Shown: positions 18,835 through 28,100 of the stretch, one piece after another
How the letters are laid out: each line of letters starts with the position of its first letter
Numbering within the stretch: position 1 is the first letter of the stretch
Assembly: GCF_016482685.1 (NCBI RefSeq)
Contig: NZ_JACYHF010000002.1
Coordinates: 248,001-312,000 of the forward strand
Reading direction: 5' to 3'
DNA: 64,000 nt
Origin: Streptomyces sp. DSM 110735
GTDB taxonomy: Bacteria; Actinomycetota; Actinomycetes; Streptomycetales; Streptomycetaceae
The notes under the pieces: model-generated
Seen by the model: only the letters and a program-made list of their open reading frames with translations
The model's database searches: none
Told to the model about the DNA's origin: nothing
Program-made: the position numbers and the translations under genes

Positions 18835-20139
18835 TCAGCGGTTGACGACGTCCTTCTTGGTGGTCAGTACGGCGGCGGCGCCCACGACGAGGCTGAACGC
18901 CAGCACGTACATCGGTATCGCCGCCGAGCCAGTGCTGTCCTTGAGCGCGCCGATCATGTACGGGCTGGCGAAACCGGCAAGGTTTCCTACGGAGTTGATG
19001 AGGGCGAGCCCGGCGGCAGCCGCCGTGCCGCCGAGGAAGGCGGTGGGCAGCGACCAGAACAGCGGGGCGCAGGTCAGGACTCCGGCTGCCGCGAAGGAGA
19101 GGGCGATCAGGGAGAGCGCGGTCGAGCCGGACCAGGAGGCTGCCAGGGTGAAGCCGACGGCGCCCATGAGGCTCGGGATCACCAGGTGCCAGCGGCGTTC
19201 CCGGCGCCGGTCCGCCGAGCGTCCGAAGAGGTTCATGGCGACCAGCGCGGCCAGGAACGGTACCGAACTGAGCACGCCGATGGCCAGGTTGCCCTTGATT
19301 CCGGTGGACTCCACGAAGGTCGGCATCCAGAAGGTCAGCGCGTACTGGCCCATCACGAAGCAGAAGTAGATGAGGCTCATCAGCCACACCTTGGGGTCGC
19401 GGAAGCCGTCCCAGACCTTGCCGTGCACGGTCCGGTGCGCGGCGTCCTCCGCGAGCGCGCGCTCCACGACGTCCTTCTCCTCGTCGCTGAGCCACTGCGC
19501 GTCCCGCACCCCGTTGTCCAGGTAGAACAGCGTGGCGACACCCACGGCGAGAGCGGGCAGCGCCTCCAGCGCGAACATCCACTGCCAGCCCTGCCAGCCG
19601 CCCGTGCCGTGGAAGGCGTCCAGGATCCAGCCGGAGAGCGGGTTGCCGAAGATGCCCGCCACGGGGATCGCCGACATGAACATCGCGATGACGCGGGCCC
19701 GGCGGTGCGAGGGGAACCAGTAGGTGCAGTAGAGGATGACGCCGGGGTAGAACCCCGCCTCCGCCGCGCCCAGCAGGAAGCGGAGCACGTAGAACGTCGT
19801 CTCGTTGGTGACGAACACGAACGCCGCCGAGACCACACCCCAACTGATCATGATCCGGGCGATCCAGGTGCGGGCGCCGACCCGCTGGAGCAGCAGGTTC
19901 GAGGGGACCTCGAAGAGGAAGTACCCGATGAAGAACAGCCCGGCGCCCAGACCGTACGACGCCTCGCTGAACCCCAGGTCACCGGACATCTGGAGCTTGG
20001 CGAAGCCGACGTTCACACGGTCGAGGTAGGAGACGATGTAGCACAGGACGAGGAAGGGGACGATCCGCCGGACGACCTTGCGGAAGACGGCGTTCTCGCG
20101 GGCGAGGTCGACTTCGGTGGCGACCGTGGGGAGAGACAT
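18835..20139 (-). CDS. MFS transporter, anion:cation symporter type
   Basis: 434 residues with about 12 transmembrane segments. The N-terminus (RRIVPFLVLCYIVSYLDRVNVGFAKLQM) is the hallmark of the ACS family (tartrate, phthalate and hexuronate permeases), and the central loop after TM6 is cytoplasmic and charged. AAGGA precedes the ATG. It lies inside the otn operon between otnC and otnI, so it probably imports L-threonate and/or D-erythronate with protons. Confidence 0.92.
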   Translation of the reverse strand: MSLPTVATEVDLARENAVFRKVVRRIVPFLVLCYIVSYLDRVNVGFAKLQMSGDLGFSEASYGLGAGLFFIGYFLFEVPSNLLLQRVGARTWIARIMISWGVVSAAFVFVTNETTFYVLRFLLGAAEAGFYPGVILYCTYWFPSHRRARVIAMFMSAIPVAGIFGNPLSGWILDAFHGTGGWQGWQWMFALEALPALAVGVATLFYLDNGVRDAQWLSDEEKDVVERALAEDAAHRTVHGKVWDGFRDPKVWLMSLIYFCFVMGQYALTFWMPTFVESTGIKGNLAIGVLSSVPFLAALVAMNLFGRSADRRRERRWHLVIPSLMGAVGFTLAASWSGSTALSLIALSFAAAGVLTCAPLFWSLPTAFLGGTAAAAGLALINSVGNLAGFASPYMIGALKDSTGSAAIPMYVLAFSLVVGAAAVLTTKKDVVNR

Positions 20140-20199
20140 GACGCATCCTTGGAGCGGCTCAGGGGGATTCCGGGGACGAGGGAGCGGGTGCGGGCGGGT

Positions 20200-20874
20200 T
20201 CACCAGCGGGCGCCGAACACGGAGCGGAGTTCGGCGAGTTCGAGGTCGGACAGCGGTGCGGGGCGGCGGTCGGTGAGCAGCCACAGGCGTGCCGTCTCCT
20301 CGAGTTCTTCGAGGACGGCGAGTGCGGAAGCCGCGTCGGGCCCCCAGACGACCGGTCCGAGCCGGTCGAGCAGCACGACCCTGATCGGCGTACCGCTCGC
20401 GGCGCGTTCGGCGATGCGGGCGGTCACCAGGTCGGCCACACGCGGGTCGCCGGGCCGGTGGTAGGGGACGAGCGGGACATGCCCGACCTTCATCACGTAG
20501 TACGGCGTGATCGGCGGGAGCACGTCGTCCTGGCTCCACACTCCGGCCAGGGTCAGTCCGACCAGGTGCGTGGAGTGGGTGTGGACGACGAAGCGGGCGG
20601 TGGGGTCGGCGGCGTAGATCCGCCGGTGCAGGGTGAGGGTCTTGCTGGCGCGGTCGCCCGCGAGCTGCTCGCCCCCCGCGTCGACGAGGGCCAGCCGGTC
20701 GGGGTCGAGGAACCCCAGGGCGGCGTCGGTCGGGGTGATCAGGTGGGAGTCACCGACCTGGGCGCTGATGTTGCCCGCGCTGGCGTGGACGTAGCCGCGC
20801 GCGAACAGGCTCGCGCCCACGCGGACGATCTCGCGCCGTGCCTCTTCGACCGGGTCGGTCACGGTCCCGGTCAT
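20200..20874 (-). CDS. otnC: 3-oxo-tetronate 4-phosphate decarboxylase
   Basis: 224-residue class II aldolase/adducin-fold protein. Seen: GASLFARGYVHASAGNISAQV, SKTLTLHRRIYAADPTARFVVHTHSTH with the zinc-binding His-x-His, and a later His in VPLVPYHRPGDP. OtnC decarboxylates 3-oxo-tetronate 4-phosphate to dihydroxyacetone phosphate. The ATG at 20874 overlaps the otnK stop by four bases, so kinase and decarboxylase are translationally coupled. Confidence 0.9.
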   Translation of the reverse strand: MTGTVTDPVEEARREIVRVGASLFARGYVHASAGNISAQVGDSHLITPTDAALGFLDPDRLALVDAGGEQLAGDRASKTLTLHRRIYAADPTARFVVHTHSTHLVGLTLAGVWSQDDVLPPITPYYVMKVGHVPLVPYHRPGDPRVADLVTARIAERAASGTPIRVVLLDRLGPVVWGPDAASALAVLEELEETARLWLLTDRRPAPLSDLELAELRSVFGARW

Positions 20875-22148
20875 GGCGTCTCCAGCAGGGCGAACGCGGC
20901 GGAGAAGAAGTCCGGTCCCCCGAAGTTGCCTGATTTCAGGGTGAGATGGAGCGTCTCCCCGTCGGGCAGGACCGCCGCGCACCACGGCACACCGGGGTCG
21001 ATCTGCGCGCCGATACGGAGCCCGGTGATGCCGAGCGCCTGCACGACGGCGCCCGAGGTCTCGCCCCCGGCGACGACGAGCTGCCCTACCCCGCGCGCCA
21101 CGAGCCCCCGCGCCACCTCGGCAAGGGTCCGCTCCACCAGCTCACCTGCCTCGGCGGCGCCGAGCCTGCTCTGCACTCCGCGTACGGCGTCGGGCGCCTC
21201 GGTGGAGTAGACGAGGACGGGTCCCTCGGCCAGGTGGGCGTCCGCAAAGGCGAGCGCCTCACCTGCCACGTCCTCACCAGCCGCGATGCGCAGCGGGTCC
21301 ACGCTGAAGGCGGGGCGTCCGCTGTCCAGGAACGCGCGGACCTGACCGTTCGTGGCCACGGAGACCGAACCGGAGACGATGGCCCGATGTCCACCGGCGA
21401 GCGGCAACTCGGCTGCCGCAGAGGAGGGTTCGAGCCCCCAGTTGGCCGGGAGCCCGATGGCCAGTCCCGAACCGGCGGTCACCAGCGGCAGTTCACTCAC
21501 CGCCTCACCCAGCCGCACGAGGTCGTCGTTGGAGACGGCGTCCACGACGGCGAACGCGACACCCTGGGAACGGAGTTCGGCGATCCGGGTCCGCACGGCG
21601 TCCGCACCGGCGGCGAGAGACGTGTGGTCGATGAGCCCGACGGGGCGCGTCGTCTGCGCACCGAGCACGTGGACGAGGTTCGAGTCGGTCATCGGCGTCA
21701 GCGGGTGGTCCCGCATCCCGCTCTCGCTCAACAGCACGTCGCCCACGAAGAGATGACCCTTGAAGACGGTGCGCCCGTTGTCGGGGAACGCCGGGGTGGC
21801 GACCGTGAAGTCGGTGCCCAGCGCGTCCATCAGCGCCTCGGTGACCGGACCGATGTTCCCGGCGGGGGTGGAGTCGAAGGTCGAGCAGTACTTGAAGTAG
21901 ATCTGCTCGGCGCCCGCGCCCCGCAGCCACGCCAGGGCGCGCAGCGAGGCGTCGACCGCCTCCGCGACGGGCACGGTACGGGACTTGAGCGCGATCACGA
22001 CGGCGTCCGCGTCCCCGGCGATGCCGTACCCGCCGTCCTCGGGTACGTCGATGAGCTGGACCACGCGCATGCCCGCGCGCACCAGGTTGTTCGCCAGGTC
22101 GGTGGCGCCGGTGAAGTCGTCGGCGATGGCGCCGAGTCGGATTCCCAT
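20871..22148 (-). CDS. otnK: 3-oxo-tetronate kinase (four-carbon acid sugar kinase)
   Basis: 425-residue kinase of the DUF1537 fold. N-terminal RLGAIADDFTGATDLANNLV is the substrate-binding signature; the C-terminal nucleotide-binding domain contains VVAGGETSGAVVQALGI and GIRIGAQ-type residues near CAAVLPDGETLHLTLKSGNFG. It phosphorylates 3-oxo-tetronate at C4. Of two near ATGs, 22148 is favoured: GGAGG lies 9 nt before it but directly abuts the one at 22157. Its start region overlaps or abuts the ltnD stop (22150). Confidence 0.92.
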   Translation of the reverse strand: MGIRLGAIADDFTGATDLANNLVRAGMRVVQLIDVPEDGGYGIAGDADAVVIALKSRTVPVAEAVDASLRALAWLRGAGAEQIYFKYCSTFDSTPAGNIGPVTEALMDALGTDFTVATPAFPDNGRTVFKGHLFVGDVLLSESGMRDHPLTPMTDSNLVHVLGAQTTRPVGLIDHTSLAAGADAVRTRIAELRSQGVAFAVVDAVSNDDLVRLGEAVSELPLVTAGSGLAIGLPANWGLEPSSAAAELPLAGGHRAIVSGSVSVATNGQVRAFLDSGRPAFSVDPLRIAAGEDVAGEALAFADAHLAEGPVLVYSTEAPDAVRGVQSRLGAAEAGELVERTLAEVARGLVARGVGQLVVAGGETSGAVVQALGITGLRIGAQIDPGVPWCAAVLPDGETLHLTLKSGNFGGPDFFSAAFALLETP

Positions 22149-22149
22149 G

Positions 22150-23076
22150 TCAGCCATCCTCCGGCTTCGGCAGGTCGATCCCCGGGAAGATCTTGATCAC
22201 CGCGCTGTCGTCCTCGCCGCCGAGTCCGGACGCCGCCGCCTGGAGGAACATCTGGTGGGCGGTGGCGGCCAGCGGCAGCGGGAAGCGCTCGGGCCGCGCG
22301 GAGTCGAGCACGATCCCGAGGTCCTTGACGAAGATGTCGACGGCGGACAGGGGTGTGTAGTCACCGGCGAGCACATGAGGCATGCGGTTCTCGAACATCC
22401 ACGAGTTGCCCGCGCTGTGCGTGATGACCTCGTACAGCGTCTCCGCCGGGATGCCTGCCTTGATGCCCAGCGCCATCGCCTCGGCTGCCGCGGCGATGTG
22501 GACGCCCGCGAGCAGTTGGTTGACGACCTTGACCTTGGAACCGAGCCCCGCGCTCGCGCCCAGCCGGTGCACGGTCGCGCTCATGGCGTCAAGGACCGGA
22601 CCGGCGACGGCGTACGCCTCCGGAGCGCCGGACGTCATCATGGTCAGCTCCCCGGACGCGGCGCGCGCGGCGCCTCCGGAGACGGGGGCGTCCAGGTAGA
22701 GCACGCCCGACTCGGCCAGTCTGCCTTCCAGTTCGACCGACGTGGCGGGGTCGATGGTGGAGCACATCACGAACACGGTCCCCGGGCGCAACCGCTCGGC
22801 GGCGCCGCCCATGCCGAACAACACCTGCTCGATCTGGGCCGAGTTGACGACCACGCCGACCAGGACATCGACGGTGGCGGCGAGTTCACCGGGCGTCGGG
22901 AACGCGGTGCCGCCCTCCCGGGCGAACTCGGCGGCCACGTCGGACCGCAGATCGTGGACCCCGACCTCGTACCCCGCGCTCCGCAGGTTCCGTGCCATGC
23001 CGAGCCCCATGGCTCCGAGTCCCACCACGCCCACCCGTGGCCGGGCGGACCTTTGCTGGTCGTTCACGCGCAACAT
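22150..23076 (-). CDS. ltnD: L-threonate dehydrogenase (NAD-dependent)
   Basis: 308-residue beta-hydroxyacid dehydrogenase. Seen: VGVVGLGAMGLGMARNL (NAD site, about 15-31), YLDAPVSGGAARAASGELTMM (substrate loop) and GLGSKVKVVNQLLAGVHIAAAAEAM with the catalytic Lys. The MFENRMPHVL and FVKDLGIV stretches and the operon point to LtnD, which oxidises L-threonate at C2 to 2-oxo-tetronate, feeding OtnI. It is first in the operon and directly downstream of the palindromic operator. Confidence 0.9.
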   Translation of the reverse strand: MLRVNDQQRSARPRVGVVGLGAMGLGMARNLRSAGYEVGVHDLRSDVAAEFAREGGTAFPTPGELAATVDVLVGVVVNSAQIEQVLFGMGGAAERLRPGTVFVMCSTIDPATSVELEGRLAESGVLYLDAPVSGGAARAASGELTMMTSGAPEAYAVAGPVLDAMSATVHRLGASAGLGSKVKVVNQLLAGVHIAAAAEAMALGIKAGIPAETLYEVITHSAGNSWMFENRMPHVLAGDYTPLSAVDIFVKDLGIVLDSARPERFPLPLAATAHQMFLQAAASGLGGEDDSAVIKIFPGIDLPKPEDG

Positions 23077-23132
23077 CCTTGTCTCGCAGTGGCCGCCGGA
23101 CGCCCATCCCTGCCGGGCCCCTTCGCCAACGG

Positions 23133-23153
23133 TCAGGTCATATGATGACCTGA
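23133..23153. promoter_or_regulatory. Palindromic operator of the tetronate operon
   Basis: TCAGGTCAT (23133-23141) and ATGACCTGA (23145-23153) form perfect 9-bp arms around ATG. The core GGTCAT...ATGACC resembles the GGT-N-ACC half-sites bound by FadR-subfamily GntR regulators. It lies 57 bp ahead of ltnD. The gntR gene at the far end of the operon most likely encodes the protein that binds it. Confidence 0.72.
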
Positions 23154-23200
23154 CGACGAGAGTTGACGCACTGTGATGCCGGTCACATGGGGACGCGGAA

Positions 23201-23233
23201 GGGGCCGACGCCGAGTGTTCCGGCGCCGGCCCC
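23201..23233 (-). terminator. Strong hairpin terminating the RiPP locus
   Basis: A 12-bp stem (23201-23212 with 23222-23233, one mismatch) around a 9-nt loop, rich in GGGGCCG/CGGCCCC. It is 17 bp past the precursor peptide stop and shields ltnD from transcripts coming from the RiPP genes. Confidence 0.75.
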
Positions 23234-23250
23234 GACCGAGTTGCGTGACG

Positions 23251-23382
23251 TCACTGGTCGTCGGCGTCTCCCGCCGACGGGGTGGACTGGTTGGACATGT
23301 TGGGGCCCGTCGGTACGAGTTCGTCCGCGAGGGCTTCGAACAGGGAGATCTTCTGCGTCTCGGGCTGCTGCTGCTCGTCCAT
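23251..23382 (-). CDS. Putative graspetide-type precursor peptide (43 aa)
   Basis: A 43-codon frame from ATG 23382 to TGA 23251, just downstream of an ATP-grasp peptide maturase. The N-terminal part is polar and helix-prone (Gln-rich, then KISLFEALADEL, residues 11-22) and looks like a leader that a maturase could grip. The C-terminal part (residues 24-43) is Ser/Thr-rich, then Asp-rich: hydroxyl residues T25, S30, S33, T34, S36 and carboxyl residues D39, D41, D42, the layout required for ester cross-links in omega-ester peptides. It has no Cys and only one Lys. A weak GAGAGG precedes the start. Strong hairpin follows. Function is inferred from position and composition; no homologous core motif was recognised. 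Confidence 0.72.
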   Translation of the reverse strand: MDEQQQPETQKISLFEALADELVPTGPNMSNQSTPSAGDADDQ

Positions 23383-23458
23383 GGTCACGACCTCTCTCGG
23401 GATGTTCCGTGTCGCGGACCGGGGCTGCCACGCGGAGGCGATCCCCGCGCGGGAACCG

Positions 23459-24460
23459 TCAGTCCGCCTCTGCTGTCCGTGCCAGTTCCGCGGCCAGCGC
23501 GTCGGCCACGGGGATACCCAGTTTCTCCTCCAGCCAGTTGTGCTGGCCGTTCGGATTGCATTCCAGGAAGACGACCTGGCCGTCCGGCTGCTCGACCAGG
23601 TCGAACGCTCCGTACCTCAGGGAGAAGCGCCGCAGATAGGCGCGGCACAGGTCCGCCACCCCGTCCGGCAGGGGCTCCACGCGGAACTCCACCGACGGGG
23701 TGTTCTGCATCCGCCTCCAGTCGTCCCGCGCGTCGGCGTCCGTGTGGACGGCCACCGGGAACACCTCGTCCCCGACGACGGTGACCCGCCATTCCCTGGC
23801 CTTCTTCAGGAACGGCTGGAACATCCCGGGGAAGGGAATGGTGCTCCCCTTCAGAGCCTCGATCGCGGAACGGTCGAGCGGCGTGGTGTACAGCCCCTTC
23901 AGCCGGTTCTGGTCCGCCAGCACCCCGCGCATCATCTTGACGATGATGTCCGACCCGTCGGGAGCCGTCTCGGCTTCGATGTCGTCCCAGTCGTTCCCCA
24001 CGACCGTACGCGGGATCGTGAACCCCACGTCCCGCGCCGTGACGAGCTGCAGCAGCTTCTGGTTGGCCACGGCGACGGCGCTGGGCGAACTGAGCCAGAG
24101 GCGCTCCGGGTACAGCCCCCACAGGCTGCTGTTCCACTGCGCGATCTCGTTCACCATGGAGAGCTGTTTCGCGACGTTCCGCTCGGCGTCGGCGACGCGG
24201 AAGCCCGCCACCTTCCAGTACCACGCGGCGGCGATCGCGTCCGGGGCGATGTCCTGACCGTCGCAGGTGACGGCCAGTCGCCCGGTGGAGTCGACGCACA
24301 GCCCGAACCGCTGCCGCCCCGCCATGATCTCGTCCGTCTGGTAGACGACGACGGGAAATCCGCGCCGGACAAGCCTCTCCTGTACCGGGCGGTGCGTGTG
24401 CGCGTCGAAACTCGAGGAAGCGATGAGGATCGTCCGTTTCCCACCGGCCACTGCCACCAC
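23459..24460 (-). CDS. MvdC/MvdD-type ATP-grasp ribosomal peptide maturase
   Basis: 333-residue ATP-grasp ligase. N-terminal pre-ATP-grasp domain (KRTILIASSSFDAHTHRPVQERL, AAWYWKVAGFRV), central QKLLQLVTARDVGFTIPRTVV and IIVKMMRG (ATP Lys), then FQPFLKKAREWRVTVVGDEVFPV and C-terminal FLECNPNGQHNWLEEKLG (about residue 298), holding the Mg-binding Glu and Asn. This is the pattern of microviridin/graspetide ligases, which join Ser/Thr/Lys side chains to Asp/Glu of a precursor peptide. The start is uncertain among clustered GTG codons at 24460, 24457 and 24451, just after GGAGG. A 43-residue precursor follows 76 bp downstream. Confidence 0.92.
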   Translation of the reverse strand: MVAVAGGKRTILIASSSFDAHTHRPVQERLVRRGFPVVVYQTDEIMAGRQRFGLCVDSTGRLAVTCDGQDIAPDAIAAAWYWKVAGFRVADAERNVAKQLSMVNEIAQWNSSLWGLYPERLWLSSPSAVAVANQKLLQLVTARDVGFTIPRTVVGNDWDDIEAETAPDGSDIIVKMMRGVLADQNRLKGLYTTPLDRSAIEALKGSTIPFPGMFQPFLKKAREWRVTVVGDEVFPVAVHTDADARDDWRRMQNTPSVEFRVEPLPDGVADLCRAYLRRFSLRYGAFDLVEQPDGQVVFLECNPNGQHNWLEEKLGIPVADALAAELARTAEAD

Positions 24461-24487
24461 CTCCGCGGCGGTCGAAGTCGTCGCGGC

Positions 24488-25039
24488 TCAGGCGCTGGCC
24501 ACGGTGAACAGGGCGATCAGGTCCGCCTCCGTGGGACCGAACCGTCGTCCGCCGTAGGAGCCGATGATCTCCCGGGCGCCCTCGGCTGCCGAGACGACGT
24601 TGTTCCGCTGCAGCGCCCGCAGCCATCCGCCGAGCCGCTGGAAGGTGCCCGGACCGTGCGGTCCGTCGAAGAGCAGGTCGAAATAGAGGGTGGGCAGGGA
24701 GGTCTCGTAGACGGCGGCGGACATCTTCTGCTCGTACGCGAGCGCGCAGAAGTACTTGCCGATGACCACCTGCCGGTTGGCGGCGTTCGCCCACTGGACC
24801 GGTCCCACGAGGTCGGGCACGTCGATGGCGAGCCCGCTGGAGATCTGCACCGACCAGTTGTCCGCGGGCCGGTCGGTGATGTCGGCCCAGACCAGGGTCA
24901 GGGCGCCCTGGTCGTGGATTCCGAATCCCCACTGGGTATCGATCAGGTCGAACACCGTCATGTCGACGACGCCCGACGGATAGTCGTTCTCCGCCCACTG
25001 GCGCAGGACTCCCACGGCGCGTTCCACGGAACGGCTCAC
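24488..25039 (-). CDS. Hypothetical protein of the RiPP locus (possible YbjN-like fold)
   Basis: 183 residues, not firmly recognised. Starts at GTG 25039 behind a GGGGGG tract. The pattern (TVFDLIDTQWGFGIHDQGALTLVWADI, then NAANRQVVIGKYFCALAYEQKMSAAVYETSLP, then LGGWLRALQRNNVV) is alpha-beta-alpha and resembles YbjN / type III secretion chaperone-like proteins that bind peptides. That suggests a chaperone or substrate-recognition role, but the similarity is loose. It is the first gene of the locus, 27 bp ahead of the ATP-grasp ligase, so is probably co-transcribed. Confidence 0.7.
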   Translation of the reverse strand: MSRSVERAVGVLRQWAENDYPSGVVDMTVFDLIDTQWGFGIHDQGALTLVWADITDRPADNWSVQISSGLAIDVPDLVGPVQWANAANRQVVIGKYFCALAYEQKMSAAVYETSLPTLYFDLLFDGPHGPGTFQRLGGWLRALQRNNVVSAAEGAREIIGSYGGRRFGPTEADLIALFTVASA

Positions 25040-25166
25040 AGCACCCCCCGGTGTCGGGACCGATAGTCCGGGGACAGACCGTACAGGCAGCGCGCAAAGG
25101 TGCAATAGGCGCGGAACGCGACTGGCATATGCCGGATCACGCCGCTGCACCGTCCCTCCTGCGGTG

Positions 25167-28100
25167 TCATGCGCCCGCGTCCAACTCCCTTAAGGCGGCA
25201 AGGTTGTTCTCCGCGTCGCGCGGGCTCTGGGCATCCCGCACCCCCGCCGTGTAGAAGCGGCGGGCGGCTTCGGTACGACCGAGGTCGCGCAGGCAGTCAC
25301 CGATCACCCGGTACGTCCCCGACCGGTCCCGCACCTCGTCCGTGCGGGCGTACAGGGCGAGGGCGGTCCGGGCGAGGGAGAGACCGTCGGCGGGTCTGTC
25401 GCGCAGCCGGGTGAGCCGGGCGAGGATGGTGAGGCACTGCGCCTGTCCGACGACGCGTCCCAGCTCGGTGTTGAGCCTCAGGGACGTGCGGATGTGCTCC
25501 TCCGCGATCTCCATGGCGCCCATGCGCTCCGAGCAGATCCCGAGGTGCTGGTGGGAGCGGGCCATCTCCTCCGGTGCGTCGCGGGCGACGGCCGAGCGCA
25601 GGGCAGCGTCGAACTCCCGGTGTGCTTCGGTGAGTTCGCCCGCCAGTACGTGCAAGGTGCCGATCTGGTTGCGCAGTTCCTCCGCCTGCGCGAGGTCCTC
25701 GCTCTCCTCGCACAACGCCACCGCGGCACGGCAGTGGTCCATCGCCTTCGCCAAGTCCTGCTCGTCCTCCGCGAGATAGGACAGGCTGCGGTGGCAGGCG
25801 ATGACGGCGCCCACGTCGCCCTCGCGCCGGAAGACCTCCATCGCCTCCGCGAAACCCGCCGCCGCCCGCTCCGGCTGTCCGTCGTACTGGTTCAGCATGG
25901 ACAACTGGTAGAGCGTCGCCGCCGCGTCCCGCTCCCTGCCCAGCTCACGGAAGGCGCCCCGCGCCCTCAGATAGCGCGACTCGGCTGCCCTGTGGTCTCC
26001 CTGCTCGTGCTCGATGGACCCGAGCTGGTGCTCGGCGTAGGCGACGCCCAGGACGTCGTCCGCGCCGGTGCTCACCGCCAGCGCCCGCTCCAGGTGGGTC
26101 CGTGCGGCGTGCATCTCGCCCCGGTCCCGCGCGATGAGCCCGAGCTGGCGGTGCACCACAGCCTCCGACTCGGTGCCGGGCTCGCTCCACTCCAGCATCC
26201 GCAGACACAGCGCCCGCTCCGTGCTCCAGCGTCCCTTGGCGTGCAGGATCCGGCACAGGCTGCGCCCCAGCACCCCCGCCTGCTCGTCGCGTCCGGCCGC
26301 GCCGAGGTGGTGCAACGCCTCGAACGCCGCCTCGACGCGTGCGGCGTCGGACAGGGCGGGAGGTGCGGCATCGGGCTTCGGGTCCTTCCGGTCGCCTGTC
26401 GTCCCGTCGCCTGTCGTCGCGTCGCCTGTCGTCACGTCGCCGTGGAAGCGCGCCTCGTGATGGGCCGCCGCGCGGCGATGGGCGTCCTGCGCGGCCGACG
26501 GATCGAGGCGCTCCAGCTCGGCGGCGATCCAGCGGTGGACGCTCCAGACGGGAGTGCCCGCCTCGTCGACCCCGTCCTCGGCGAGCAGCCCGGCTTCCGC
26601 GAGGGTGGCGAGGGCTGCGGGCGTGCCGTGCCCTCGGTCGTCGCGCGCGCGGGCCGTGTCCTCCACGCCCTCCACGTCCTCCACGACGCCGAACGCCTGT
26701 GCTGGGACGGGGACTCGGTACACCGCCGCGCGGTGCAGGACGGTCCGGCTCTCCGGGTCCAGCGTCGCGAGCAGCTCCTGGAGCAGGGTGTCGGCGGCGG
26801 TGAGGCTGAGCGCCTCGCGCAGGGCGGGACGCAATTGTCCCCGTACCCGGGAGCGCGCCACATCCAGACCGCCGCCGAGCCGCCCGATCCGCTCGGCGAG
26901 GTCGTCGGCCGGGCGGCCGGTGCCGAGGAGCGCTTCGAGGTAGGCGTACGTACGGGGGTGGCCCCCGGCGGCGTGCCGGATCCGCTGCCAGTACTTCGGG
27001 GGCAGCAGCCGGGTCAGGGGCAGCCGCAGCCGCATGAGGTCGGTCTCGTCCCGGCTGAGAGGAGGCAGCGGCATCTGACGCACCCGCCCCGCCGCCGTCC
27101 CGTTCGGCAGCGGGAGGGGATGGCGCGAGGCGACCAGCAGGCTCGCGCCCGTCGACCGGGTGACCCAGGCGGCGAGGAACTCGCCCAGTTCGGGGTCGGT
27201 GAACCGGGTACGTCCTCGTGCGTCGCGGCTCAGGTTGGTCTCGAAGTCGTCCAGTACGAGGGTGAGTTGGGCGGCGGCGAGGTCGTCCAGCCTTGCGGAC
27301 CAGTGCTGTTGCGGGTCGCGGACCGCTCGCGCGTGTTCGGCGTCCGCTCCGGGAGCGAGCGCGGCGGCGGTCTCCCGCAGGATGGAGTCCGGGCTGACCA
27401 GTCCGCCCAGCAGCACCGTCGGCGTCGGTAGTGCCCGCAACCGCAGCAACTCCCCTACGAACGCGCTCTTTCCGACTCCGCCCACACCGTGGACCACGAG
27501 CGCGGCGTCCTCGGCGAGCGCCTTCAGCGCGGTGCGCAGATGCGTACGGCGGCCGACGAACGCGCCGAGCGGCAGGGCGAGCGGCGGTACGGCAGCGGCA
27601 ACGGGCTCCTCTTCGTGTAGCTCGCCGGGGTCCGGCGTCGCCCGCGTCGGGCGGGTTCCGGCGAACAGCAGGGGTACGTGCCATTCCGGCAGCCACCGCT
27701 CGTTCGTGGAGCGTCTCACCCGCTCCTGCTCGGTCCGGGCGGCGTGCAACGCCTCCCACAGGGGACGACCGGCGGCCAGCTCGGCGTACATGTCCGCCAT
27801 CAGAGCACCGGCGTAGACGTCCCGTACCGGTGCGGACATGGCCACCACGGCGGGTGAGCCGAACTCGGCGAGGCTCTGGGCCAGTCCGGGCAGATACCTG
27901 GTGTCGTGCGCCGGTTCCGGACCCGCGTGCGGACGATTCCGGCGCACCGACGATGCGGTCGAGCAGCCCGCCAGGACCACGGCGGGAACGCCGTGACCGT
28001 CGCGCAGTGCCTCGCACAGGGCGTGCGCGGTCACCGGTGCCGGGCCGCCGTTGTCGTCCTCCAGCAGGAGTTCCCCGGGTCCGGCGTGGCAGACGATGTG

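Noticed and set aside
25124..25133. GGCATATGCC palindrome ahead of the RiPP genes as an operator
   Set aside because: Only 10 bp and no regulator gene is adjacent; it can occur by chance.
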